DNA from: Flavobacteriaceae bacterium YJPT1-3
Lineage (GTDB): Bacteria > Bacteroidota > Bacteroidia > Flavobacteriales > Flavobacteriaceae
Direction: 5' to 3'
Length of the DNA stretch: 64,000 nt
Assembly: GCA_029866965.1 (NCBI GenBank)
Contig: CP123444.1
Location: forward strand, 62,001 to 126,000
Shown here: positions 17,024 through 24,281 of the stretch, one piece after another
Layout of the letters: every line of letters starts with the position of its first letter
How positions within the stretch are numbered: position 1 is the stretch's first letter
Translations under genes and position numbers: made by a program
The notes under the pieces: model-generated
Told to the model about the DNA's origin: nothing
Databases searched by the model: none
What the model saw: only the letters and a program-made list of their open reading frames with translations

Positions 17024-17989
17024 ATGATTCCTACCCTCACCACACTTTCGTGGAAGAATACCCGCAACACTTTTCTTTTGCTATTAAGCATGTGGTGCGC
17101 TGTCACCTTTGCTCAGGAAAGCACTTCGGTAGCTACCGAATTACAAATCAATCCGTTAATTCGTGGGACTTTATTAAGTCCGAAACAGGGATCCAACCAA
17201 TTGGCCATTCTCATCGCAGGTTCTGGCCCTACCGATCGCAACGGAAATCAGCGTATGGCGCAAAACAACGCCTTAAAATTGCTGGCCGAAGCCCTGGCTC
17301 AGCAAGGAATTGCCTCTTTTCGCTATGACAAACGCATATTTACTTTATTGCAACAGGGCAACTTGAAAGAAGAAGACCTGCGCTTTGAGGATTTCGTTGA
17401 AGATGCTGTTGCTGTAGTAGAACATTTTAACAGGGATGAGAATTATACCGACCTCATCCTGATAGGCCACAGCCAGGGCTCCTTAGTCGCCCTCCTGGCT
17501 GCTCAGAAAGCGGAGGTGGATAAACTGGTATCACTAGCCGGTGCCGGAAAATCAATCGATAAAGTCATCGTAGATCAAATTGGATCTCAAATGCCCGAAC
17601 TTCGACCTCAAGCTGAAGTAGCCATGAATACTCTGGCAGAACAAGGAAAAGTAGCAGATTACAGTCCGGCACTCCAGTCCATTTTACGTCCGGCGGTACA
17701 ACCGTTCATCTATAGTTGGCTGCAATACGATCCGGCACAAATCATTGCTGAGTTGGACCTGCCCCTACTGATCATCAATGGGACCAAAGACTTACAAGTT
17801 GCCGTGGAAGAAGCAGAGCGTCTCAAGGAAGCAGCTCCAATGGCTCAATTAAAGGTGTTGGAAAACATGAACCATGTGCTTAAAGATATTCCGGGTAAAT
17901 CACTGGAAAATGCCAAATCGTACAACGAGCCCCACCGGCCTTTGGCACCAGAGTTAGTCCAGACCATCGTTGATTTTATTAAAGCTTAG
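17024..17989 (+). CDS. Exported alpha/beta-hydrolase (esterase/lipase-like)
   Basis: 321 aa. An extended n-region and hydrophobic segment (NTFLLLLSMWCAVTFAQ) act as signal peptide. The alpha/beta-hydrolase fold shows LIAGSGPTDRNGN near residue 64 (a motif of the DUF3887/acyl-hydrolase subgroup), the nucleophile elbow GHSQGS near 150, acid Asp in INGTKDLQV, and His in ENMNHVLKD. The likely activity is hydrolysis of an ester or thioester in the periplasm. It starts 2 bp after the DUF4177-like gene and ends 1 bp before the ribbon-helix-helix gene. Confidence 0.85.
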   Translation: MIPTLTTLSWKNTRNTFLLLLSMWCAVTFAQESTSVATELQINPLIRGTLLSPKQGSNQLAILIAGSGPTDRNGNQRMAQNNALKLLAEALAQQGIASFRYDKRIFTLLQQGNLKEEDLRFEDFVEDAVAVVEHFNRDENYTDLILIGHSQGSLVALLAAQKAEVDKLVSLAGAGKSIDKVIVDQIGSQMPELRPQAEVAMNTLAEQGKVADYSPALQSILRPAVQPFIYSWLQYDPAQIIAELDLPLLIINGTKDLQVAVEEAERLKEAAPMAQLKVLENMNHVLKDIPGKSLENAKSYNEPHRPLAPELVQTIVDFIKA

Positions 17990-17990
17990 C

Positions 17991-18146
17991 ATGTCTAAAA
18001 AGAAAGCCTTTGCATTGCGGATTAATGAAGACATCATGAAAGCCATAGAGAAATGGGCCAGTGATGAATTTCGCAGCACCAATGGCCAAATTGAATATTT
18101 ACTTAACGAAGCCTTAAAAAAAGCCAATCGTAAAAAAAGAGCATAG
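17991..18146 (+). CDS. Arc-type ribbon-helix-helix DNA-binding protein
   Basis: 51 aa: a basic start MSKKKAF, a strand ALRI, then helices NEDIMKAIEKWASDEF and STNGQIEYLLNEALKKA, ending in a basic tail. This is the ribbon-helix-helix fold of Arc/MetJ-type repressors: the ALRIN strand would contact the DNA and STNGQIEYLL is the typical second helix start. It is the last gene of the SPFH cluster, 1 bp after the hydrolase stop. It may autoregulate the cluster. Too short for standard ORF thresholds but well supported by composition and family pattern. Confidence 0.8.
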   Translation: MSKKKAFALRINEDIMKAIEKWASDEFRSTNGQIEYLLNEALKKANRKKRA

Positions 18147-18205
18147 TGCTGGCGTTTCAGTATCCTGTGAAATATCCTATTTTAGTGCGCCGATAGCTCT
18201 TGGGA

Positions 18206-20401
18206 ATGAAAAAACGCTTTTTACTAGGTCTCTGCACATTGTTTACCCTCTCCTTTTGGGCACAAAAAAAGGAAGTAACCGTTTACTACACAGAGTTTCC
18301 GGTACAAGTGGATGGTATATTGGATGAAAAAGCCTGGGAAGAAGCCCTCCCGGCCACCGATTTCTATCAGTACTTCCCGACCGATTCTCTGCTCGCCGAG
18401 CAGCAGTCTGAGATTTATTTTCTCTACGATGCCCTTACCCTATACGTTGGGATCAAAGTCTACACCTCAGGAGCGGAATACGTGATTCCCTCCTTACGGC
18501 GGGATTTCCGTGCCGGGGGAAGCGATAACATCACCTTGATGTTTGACACCTTTAATGACGGTACCAATGCCTTTCTATTTGGGAGCAATCCGGCTGGGGT
18601 GCGCAGAGAAGCCCTGGTTTCGGGCGGGGGTGCCGAATTACGGGGATTTACAACGAGCTGGGACACCAAGTGGCGGGGAGAAACGCGCCAATATGACGGC
18701 TATTATATTTGCGAATGGGCCATTCCCTTCTCCGCATTTAAATTTCGCGAAGGCGAAACGCGCTGGCGCATGAACAGTTATCGTTTTGATACGATGACCA
18801 ATGAATCGAGCACCTGGAACAACATTCCTCAAAACCAGAATATTTTCAGCCTGGCTTATATGGGCGATATGGTCTTTGAACGGCCACTCGGCAATAGCAA
18901 ATCACCCATCTCGGTCATTCCCTATGTCAACGCCCTCGCCATCGAGGATTTTGAGAACGACGACCAAATTTTCGATTTTAAAGTGGGGGGTGATGCCCGA
19001 ATGACCATCGGCAACAGCCTTAATTTGGATCTGACTATCAATCCTGACTTTTCTCAGGTGGAGGTAGACCGGGCCATTACTAACCTGACCCGCTTTGAAG
19101 TGGGATTGCCGGAACGGAGACAATTCTTTATCGAAAACAGTGATCTCTTTGCTGATTTTGGTGACGACCGGGACGCTAATCCTTTTTTCTCCCGTCGTAT
19201 TGGAATTGCCACCAACGAAGATGGTACGACAGTTCAAAATGATATAATAGCCGGAGCCCGACTCAGCGGAAAACTAAACAATCGCTTCCGCATCGGCCTG
19301 CTCAATATGCAAACCGCTGAAGATGCTCAAGCCGGCATTGCCGGGGCCAATAATGCCGTAGTGGCTCTACAGCATCAGGTATTTAGCAGATCGAACATCA
19401 GTTTTCTCTTTGTCAATCGCCAAACTACCGGAGACCCTGAATTTGAAACCATGGCAACCGACTACAACCGGGTGATCGGATTGGATTACAATCTGGCTTC
19501 TATCGACAACACCTGGAACGGAAAATTTTATCTCCACAAATCCTTCACCCCGGGCGTCGACAGCAATGATTATTCTACCGGTGCCGGTACAGAATACAAC
19601 AGCCGCAATTTCCGGATATACTTAGGCGGCCTTTATATTGGGGAGAATTTTAATTCTGACCTGGGCTTTATTCGGCGTAAAGACATTTTCAAGGTCAACC
19701 CGCGGTTTGAACGCTTGGTCTGGCCCAAAAAGGGTAAGATCAATAGGCATATTTTTAGTGTACTTCCCGAAGTCATTTGGAGACCCGGCCTTGATTTTGA
19801 ATATGCCGACCACACCTTTGTTGGACAGTGGGATGCTGAATTCAAGAATCAGGCGCAAATGACCGCACGGGTAGTCAACCGGTACACCTTACTGTTCGAC
19901 GACTTTGATCCAACGCGCAGTCAGGACGCCGTGCCTTTAGCCGCCGGAACGGACTATAATTATACCTCCTTCGAGGCCCAATTTCGTTCGGACCGCCGAC
20001 AAACCTTTTCCTATCGGGTACAACCCAGCCTGGGTCAATTCTTTAACGGTTCGATCTATTCTATGGAACTCGACCTCAACCTGCGCATCCAGCCTTTTTT
20101 GGTCGCCAGCATGGAAGGCCGGTATGACCGTATCGATCTGCCGGAACCCTTTGCCAGCAACAACTTGTGGTTGGTTGGACCTCGCTTTGACATCACCTTC
20201 AATCGATCGCTCTTCTGGGCTACCCTAATCCAATACAGCTCGCAACAAAATAACTTTGGGATCAATAGCCGATTGCAGTGGCGTTTCGCTCCGCTTTCCG
20301 ATCTGTTTCTCGTGTACAATGACAACTATGCCACAGCCGATCTCTTCGTTCCTCGACAGCGATCGATCAACCTAAAGGTCACCTATTGGCTTTACCTCTA
20401 A
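18206..20401 (+). CDS. Outer-membrane protein with CBM9-like and DUF5916 domains
   Basis: 731 aa from ATG 18206; a TTG two codons upstream is less likely because MKKRFLLGLCTLFTLSFWAQ is a complete signal peptide. The N-terminal part (residues 25-215) resembles carbohydrate-binding module family 9: VDGILDEKAWEEALPATDFYQ and EIYFLYDALTLYVGIKV. The rest, DUF5916, is a long beta-strand-rich region starting with LNLDLTINPDFSQVEVD and ERRQFFIENSDLF, probably an outer-membrane barrel. It ends in an aromatic-terminated strand (INLKVTYWLYL) as barrels do. Ligand unknown. Gene distance to the DUF819 gene is 9 bp, so they may be co-transcribed. Confidence 0.82.
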   Translation: MKKRFLLGLCTLFTLSFWAQKKEVTVYYTEFPVQVDGILDEKAWEEALPATDFYQYFPTDSLLAEQQSEIYFLYDALTLYVGIKVYTSGAEYVIPSLRRDFRAGGSDNITLMFDTFNDGTNAFLFGSNPAGVRREALVSGGGAELRGFTTSWDTKWRGETRQYDGYYICEWAIPFSAFKFREGETRWRMNSYRFDTMTNESSTWNNIPQNQNIFSLAYMGDMVFERPLGNSKSPISVIPYVNALAIEDFENDDQIFDFKVGGDARMTIGNSLNLDLTINPDFSQVEVDRAITNLTRFEVGLPERRQFFIENSDLFADFGDDRDANPFFSRRIGIATNEDGTTVQNDIIAGARLSGKLNNRFRIGLLNMQTAEDAQAGIAGANNAVVALQHQVFSRSNISFLFVNRQTTGDPEFETMATDYNRVIGLDYNLASIDNTWNGKFYLHKSFTPGVDSNDYSTGAGTEYNSRNFRIYLGGLYIGENFNSDLGFIRRKDIFKVNPRFERLVWPKKGKINRHIFSVLPEVIWRPGLDFEYADHTFVGQWDAEFKNQAQMTARVVNRYTLLFDDFDPTRSQDAVPLAAGTDYNYTSFEAQFRSDRRQTFSYRVQPSLGQFFNGSIYSMELDLNLRIQPFLVASMEGRYDRIDLPEPFASNNLWLVGPRFDITFNRSLFWATLIQYSSQQNNFGINSRLQWRFAPLSDLFLVYNDNYATADLFVPRQRSINLKVTYWLYL

Positions 20402-20410
20402 ATTAATGAT

Positions 20411-21685
20411 ATGCTCAACGCGTTACAGAATCCCGTTTTCGAATCTGATACTGTAGTCTTTGGCTTGCTTATGTTGGCTCTGGCTGCAATCTTCTACACC
20501 TCATCGATCGATCGCGGCTTTTGGAAACAGTTTTATCGTTTTGTTCCTGTTTTACTCCTCTGCTATCTTATCCCGGCCGTTTTTACCTCCCTCGGATTGA
20601 TAGACGACGATGTTTCCCAACTCTATTATGTGGCCAGCAGGTATCTATTGCCGGCAGCATTGGTCTTGATGACCTTAAGTATCGACCTGAAAGCGATCTA
20701 CAATTTAGGCCCTAAGGCATTGATCTTATTTTTCGCAGGTACCCTGGGTATCGTATTGGGCGGTCCGCTGGCGCTCCTATTGGTTTCCTGGATCGCTCCG
20801 GAATTATTGGGCGGAGCAGGTCCCGATGCGATCTGGCGCGGACTTTCCACCATTGCCGGGAGTTGGATTGGCGGCGGTGCTAATCAGGCCGCCATGCTGG
20901 AAATCTATAAGTACAATCCCGATAAGTACGGTGGGATGGTTTTGGTAGACATTGTGGTGGCCAACATCTGGATGGCCATTATCCTGTTGGGGATCGAAAA
21001 GAACAAACGCATTGATCGCTGGTTACAAGCAGATACTTCGGCTATTGAAGCCTTAAAGGAGAAGGTGTCCGCTTTCGCGAAAAGCATCACACGTACGCCT
21101 ACGCTCACCGATTACATGATTATGCTGGGTCTCGCTTTTGGTGCGGTGGGGCTTTCCCACTGGTTTGCCGAAGCCATTGCGTCCTTTCTGAATGAACGGG
21201 TAGCAGCTATTCAGGAACCCGGCAGTCCGTTGGCTTCCTTCAGCTCCACTTTCTTTTGGATGGTGACCATGGCAACCGCGATAGGCATTGTCCTATCCTA
21301 CACCCCCGCCCGTAATCTGGAGGGAGCCGGAGCCAGTAAAATTGGAGGGATCTTTATCTACATTCTGGTCGCCACCATTGGAATGAAAATGGATCTTACC
21401 CAGATCTTTGAGAATCCGGCGCTGATCGTTATCGGTCTGGTTTGGATGACCTTTCACGCCCTCTTGTTAATTGGTGTGGCTAAGTGGATCAAAGCCCCTT
21501 TCTTCTTTTTGGCCGTGGGGAGTCAAGCGAATGTAGGCGGAGCTGCTTCAGCCCCGGTGATCGCCGCGGCATTTCACCCCTCATTGGCCACCGTTGGTGT
21601 GCTGCTCGCTGTTTTAGGCTATGTGGTGGGAACCTATGGTGCCATTTTATGTACAATTTTAATGCAAATGGTCACCCAGGGCTAG
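20411..21685 (+). CDS. DUF819 family integral membrane protein
   Basis: 424 aa with about eleven hydrophobic segments, a pattern of the DUF819 (YjcL-like) family that is thought to consist of transporters. Characteristic glycine-rich segments: TIAGSWIGGGANQAAMLEI near residue 150 and SQANVGGAASAPVIAAAF near 370. The substrate is unknown. It follows the DUF5916 gene at 9 bp. The cytoplasmic loop (around 210-225) contains a near-copy of the palindrome with one extra A (GCTTTCGCGAAAAGC), read as SAFAKS. Confidence 0.82.
   Translation: MLNALQNPVFESDTVVFGLLMLALAAIFYTSSIDRGFWKQFYRFVPVLLLCYLIPAVFTSLGLIDDDVSQLYYVASRYLLPAALVLMTLSIDLKAIYNLGPKALILFFAGTLGIVLGGPLALLLVSWIAPELLGGAGPDAIWRGLSTIAGSWIGGGANQAAMLEIYKYNPDKYGGMVLVDIVVANIWMAIILLGIEKNKRIDRWLQADTSAIEALKEKVSAFAKSITRTPTLTDYMIMLGLAFGAVGLSHWFAEAIASFLNERVAAIQEPGSPLASFSSTFFWMVTMATAIGIVLSYTPARNLEGAGASKIGGIFIYILVATIGMKMDLTQIFENPALIVIGLVWMTFHALLLIGVAKWIKAPFFFLAVGSQANVGGAASAPVIAAAFHPSLATVGVLLAVLGYVVGTYGAILCTILMQMVTQG
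21071..21085. repeat. Imperfect GCTTTCGCGAAAGC palindrome (one extra A)
   Basis: GCTTTCGCGAAAAGC inside the DUF819 gene. The 10-bp core TTTCGCGAAA is intact; the right arm has an extra A. Confidence 0.7.
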
Positions 21686-21732
21686 CATTTATACGTCAGA
21701 AAACGCATCTTTGTAACCCATAAAAAGTATCT

Positions 21733-22434
21733 ATGAAACGGCCCCTCCTTTCTTTATTTATTCTCATTTTAATCGTTTCCTGTTCCCAAAAAAAGGACTT
21801 TACGCTGAGCGGAACCGTTAGCGGACTGAAAAAGGGAACCTTGTATTTAGAAAAACTTCAAGACACCCTACTCGTCCGTTTGGATTCGGTGGTCATTGAT
21901 GGAGATCCTGCTTTTGAATTAGCTACAGAACTCAAAGAACCGGAAGTGCTCTACCTTCATCTCGAGAAAAAAGACGCCTCTGATTACGATGATCGCATTC
22001 TCTTTTTTGCAGAGCCCGGGGAAATGACACTAACGACTTCTTTAGAGAACTTTGAACGTCAGGCCGCCATCACCGGCTCTGAAAATCAAGCGAAATTGGA
22101 AGAATATACAGCGATGATCATGCGATTTAATGATCGCAATCTGGATTTGCTCAAAGCGAGTTTTGAAGCCCAGCAAAAGGACGAAAATGAAGCGATCCTG
22201 GCAGCAGATCAACAAATGCAGGCCTTGACCAAGCGTAGGTACCTGTACACCGTAAACTATGCCCTCAATAATAAAAACCTGGAGATTGCACCTTATCTGG
22301 CGCTTTCGGAGATCTTTGACGCTAACGTGACCTATCTGGACACTATCTATAAATCGTTAGCGCCTAAGGTACAGCGATCCCGGTATGGAAAGGAATTGAA
22401 AGATTTTATTAAGGATCGCAAAGCACAAGAATAA
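21733..22434 (+). CDS. DUF4369-like lipoprotein
   Basis: 233 aa. Lipoprotein signal MKRPLLSLFILILIVSCSQ, with the lipid-carrying Cys at residue 17. The first half is a small beta-domain (FTLSGTVSGLKKGTLYLEKLQD, LDSVVIDGD, FELATELKEPEVLYLHLEK, FFAEPGEMTLTT), which is the DUF4369 pattern found in front of many Bacteroidota thioredoxin-like proteins. No thioredoxin domain follows; the second half is a helical region (about 115-230). It is probably anchored in the envelope. Function unknown. It ends on a bidirectional terminator. Confidence 0.85.
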   Translation: MKRPLLSLFILILIVSCSQKKDFTLSGTVSGLKKGTLYLEKLQDTLLVRLDSVVIDGDPAFELATELKEPEVLYLHLEKKDASDYDDRILFFAEPGEMTLTTSLENFERQAAITGSENQAKLEEYTAMIMRFNDRNLDLLKASFEAQQKDENEAILAADQQMQALTKRRYLYTVNYALNNKNLEIAPYLALSEIFDANVTYLDTIYKSLAPKVQRSRYGKELKDFIKDRKAQE

Positions 22435-22463
22435 AAAAAAGCTCCATGAAGGAGCTTTTTTTA
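22433..22463. terminator. Bidirectional intrinsic terminator
   Basis: AAAAAAAAGCTCC, loop ATGAA, GGAGCTTTTTTT: A-run on one side, T-run on the other. It serves the lipoprotein gene on + and the small unknown gene on -, with both stop codons at its edges. Confidence 0.92.
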
Positions 22464-22727
22464 GAGTTTATTGACCCGATCAATTAGCTTTCGTGCTTCC
22501 GTTTCCAGATCAGCACGAACACCTTTAAGGTGTTGCGGACGATTCTCCACCCGGGTATCGTTCACCCTGGCGATCAAGGCGTCAAAAGTAGTGATCGCAT
22601 CATCAATGATGGCTTCTGCCTCTTTATTATCTTCTTTGGGATTTAAAGCCTCCCAGATCAATACGGCGTCGATGATATCTCCCAACACATTATTGATGTC
22701 TTTTTTCAAGTTTCTAATACTTGCCAT
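22461..22727 (-). CDS. Small conserved-looking helical protein of unknown function
   Basis: 88 aa from ATG 22727 (MASIRNLKKDINNVLGDIIDAVL). Upstream in-frame codons overlap the peroxiredoxin gene and look non-coding. The protein is all-helical and charged, with DAVLIWEALNPKEDNKEAEAIIDDAITTFDALIARVND and a C-terminal helix DLETEARKLIDRVNKL. No signal peptide or membrane segment. It is the last gene of the idi / pterin synthase / peroxiredoxin / unknown series. I do not recognise the family. Confidence 0.75.
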   Translation of the reverse strand: MASIRNLKKDINNVLGDIIDAVLIWEALNPKEDNKEAEAIIDDAITTFDALIARVNDTRVENRPQHLKGVRADLETEARKLIDRVNKL

Positions 22728-22779
22728 GTTTCGTTCTTTTAGGCGGCAAAAATAGCTGTTTTTTCTGAATCTGAGGGAC

Positions 22780-23229
22780 TTAATTTCCTCCTTCCACAAG
22801 TTCTTTGACCGCTTCAAACGCTTTTTTGCGATGCCGCTTGGCATTCATGTTCTTGTAGCGCAGAACAATCTCGCCTGACCGATCGATCACGAAGGTCTCT
22901 CGCCCCGGCAACAGGCCAAATAGCTCGGATTGAACGCCAAAAGCTTTTCGAAGACTACCCTGAGTATCGGTTAGAATGGGAAAGGGTAGATCGTGCTTCT
23001 TAGCAAAACGCTCGTGGCTCTTTACAGAATCGCTACTCACACCAAAGATTTGAGCCCCCAAGGTTTTGAATTCGGGCATAGCGTCTCTAAAATCACAGAC
23101 CTCTGACGTACACCCGGGAGTGAAGTCTTTGGGATAAAAAAATAGTACCGTTGGGCCCTCAGGGTAGATCTCCTTGGCCTCCTGCCAATCGCCGTTTTGA
23201 TCCTGTAATCGAAATAGTGGTGCTTTCAT
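22780..23229 (-). CDS. Peroxiredoxin, BCP type
   Basis: 149-aa thiol peroxidase of the AhpC/TSA superfamily, BCP/PrxQ branch. The peroxidatic Cys40 in DFTPGCTSEVC has its partner Cys45 five residues later, which is the CxxxxC arrangement of BCP enzymes. Further family features: FYPKDFTPGC, GVSSDSVKSHERFAKKHDLPFPILTD and GLLPGRETFVID. It reduces hydrogen peroxide and organic peroxides in the cytoplasm using thioredoxin. The gene lies 10 bp after the pterin synthase gene in the same operon. Confidence 0.92.
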   Translation of the reverse strand: MKAPLFRLQDQNGDWQEAKEIYPEGPTVLFFYPKDFTPGCTSEVCDFRDAMPEFKTLGAQIFGVSSDSVKSHERFAKKHDLPFPILTDTQGSLRKAFGVQSELFGLLPGRETFVIDRSGEIVLRYKNMNAKRHRKKAFEAVKELVEGGN

Positions 23230-23239
23230 GAGTGGAGGA

Positions 23240-23650
23240 TTAGCCGGAATAGGTGACGAAATTCCGGGGCGTTTCGTACAAAGTAACCTCGAGGTCCAGA
23301 GACGCTTTTAAATGCGGTCGGAGTCGGTTGTGGATCTCCACCGCGATATTCTCTGCGGTAGGATTCACTTGCTTAAAGACCTCTACCTCTTCATTCAAGT
23401 TCTTATGATCAAAGGCCTGTTCGACCTGTTCCTCAATAAGATCTTTCACCACTTTTAGATCGACCACAAAACCGGTTTCTGGATCGATCTCCCCTGTTAT
23501 ACTCACGATAAGTTCGTAGTTATGGCCGTGATAATGTGGATTGCTGCATTTCCCAAAGACCGCGCTGTTCTTTTCATCATCCCAATCTTTGCGATAGAGT
23601 CGATGGGCTGCGTTGAAATGTGCTTTGCGATGAACCGTTACCTTTTTCAT
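23240..23650 (-). CDS. 6-Pyruvoyl/6-carboxytetrahydropterin synthase family protein (QueD/PTPS)
   Basis: 136-aa tunnelling-fold enzyme acting on dihydroneopterin triphosphate. Zinc ligands His16 (NAAHRL), His41 and His43 (HGHNYEL), and the catalytic Cys35 are visible. The spacing CSNPHYHGHNY (five residues between Cys and HGH) matches classical 6-pyruvoyltetrahydropterin synthase, whereas typical QueD has three. So the product could be a biopterin-type compound or, as usually annotated in this group, the queuosine precursor 6-carboxytetrahydropterin. Start codon overlaps the idi stop (ATGA), so translation is probably coupled. Confidence 0.87.
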   Translation of the reverse strand: MKKVTVHRKAHFNAAHRLYRKDWDDEKNSAVFGKCSNPHYHGHNYELIVSITGEIDPETGFVVDLKVVKDLIEEQVEQAFDHKNLNEEVEVFKQVNPTAENIAVEIHNRLRPHLKASLDLEVTLYETPRNFVTYSG

Positions 23651-24165
23651 AGATCGAAGTGCGAATAAAATTTATCAAAGATGATCTTGAACCAGGCGGT
23701 ATAACGCTCCGGATGTGCTTTCATATCGGCTTTCACTTCCTGTAAAGGCATCCATTTCCAATCGGCTACCTCTTCCGGATTGATCTGGGGCTCCTCATTG
23801 TAGTAGCCCAACAGTACATGATCGTATTCATGTTCTGTCAATCCGTTGTCAAAGGGCGCTTTATAAATGAAGGACAGTACATCTCTCAGCGGGGTGGTAA
23901 ATCCCATCTCCTCCTGAAGTCTGCGCTTACCGGCTTCAATATTACCCTCTCCTTCCCGTTGATGACTGCAGCAGGTATTGGTCCACAATCCCGGACTGTG
24001 GTATTTCTCCAGGGCACGCTGTTGCAGCATAAGTTCCTTTTTGTCGTTCAGAACAAAGACCGAAAAAGCGCGGTGAAGCAAGGCTTTTTCGTGGGCTTCC
24101 ATTTTAGGCATGAGACCGATTTGCTCGTCGTTCTCATCGACCAGAATTACTTTTTCTTCTTTCAT
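23647..24165 (-). CDS. idi: Isopentenyl-diphosphate delta-isomerase, type 1
   Basis: 172 aa from ATG 24165 (MKEEKVILVDENDEQIG); the longer open frame would run through the promoter and is rejected. Nudix-fold enzyme that interconverts isopentenyl and dimethylallyl diphosphate for isoprenoid (including menaquinone tail) synthesis. The catalytic Cys lies in LWTNTCCSHQ; the Nudix-like metal helix is GEGNIEAGKRRLQEEMGF, and the acid pair sits in FDNGLTEHEYDHVLLG. First gene of the four-gene operon idi / pterin synthase / peroxiredoxin / unknown. Its promoter region is overlapped by a GCTTTCGCGAAAGC palindrome. Confidence 0.94.
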   Translation of the reverse strand: MKEEKVILVDENDEQIGLMPKMEAHEKALLHRAFSVFVLNDKKELMLQQRALEKYHSPGLWTNTCCSHQREGEGNIEAGKRRLQEEMGFTTPLRDVLSFIYKAPFDNGLTEHEYDHVLLGYYNEEPQINPEEVADWKWMPLQEVKADMKAHPERYTAWFKIIFDKFYSHFDL

Positions 24166-24170
24166 AGTTA

Positions 24171-24184
24171 GCTTTCGCGAAAGC
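24171..24184. repeat. Palindromic repeat GCTTTCGCGAAAGC, copy 5 (at idi promoter)
   Basis: Perfect intergenic copy. It begins where the idi -7 element ends and would cover the expected transcription start, with its other edge 6 bp from the idi start codon. Confidence 0.9.
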
Positions 24185-24191
24185 AAATTTA
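24184..24191 (-). promoter_or_regulatory. Candidate -7 element of the idi operon
   Basis: TAAATTTG on the minus strand, a perfect match to TAnnTTTG, ending 18 bp before the idi ATG. The -33 position has T-rich sequence but no TTG. Confidence 0.5.
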
Positions 24192-24223
24192 CAAAATAGG
24201 AACTGCTAAAAAACGAGAACCAC

Positions 24224-24250
24224 AAAAAAGCGCCCTCCTGAGAGGGCGCT
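24224..24250 (-). terminator. Intrinsic terminator of the adhesin/PorP/OmpA operon
   Basis: On the minus strand AGCGCCCTC, loop TCAG-like, GAGGGCGCT, then five T. It lies 31 bp after the OmpA-protein stop codon. Confidence 0.88.
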
Positions 24251-24281
24251 CCGAATAACTCAGTTATCCGTTGGGTAAAGA

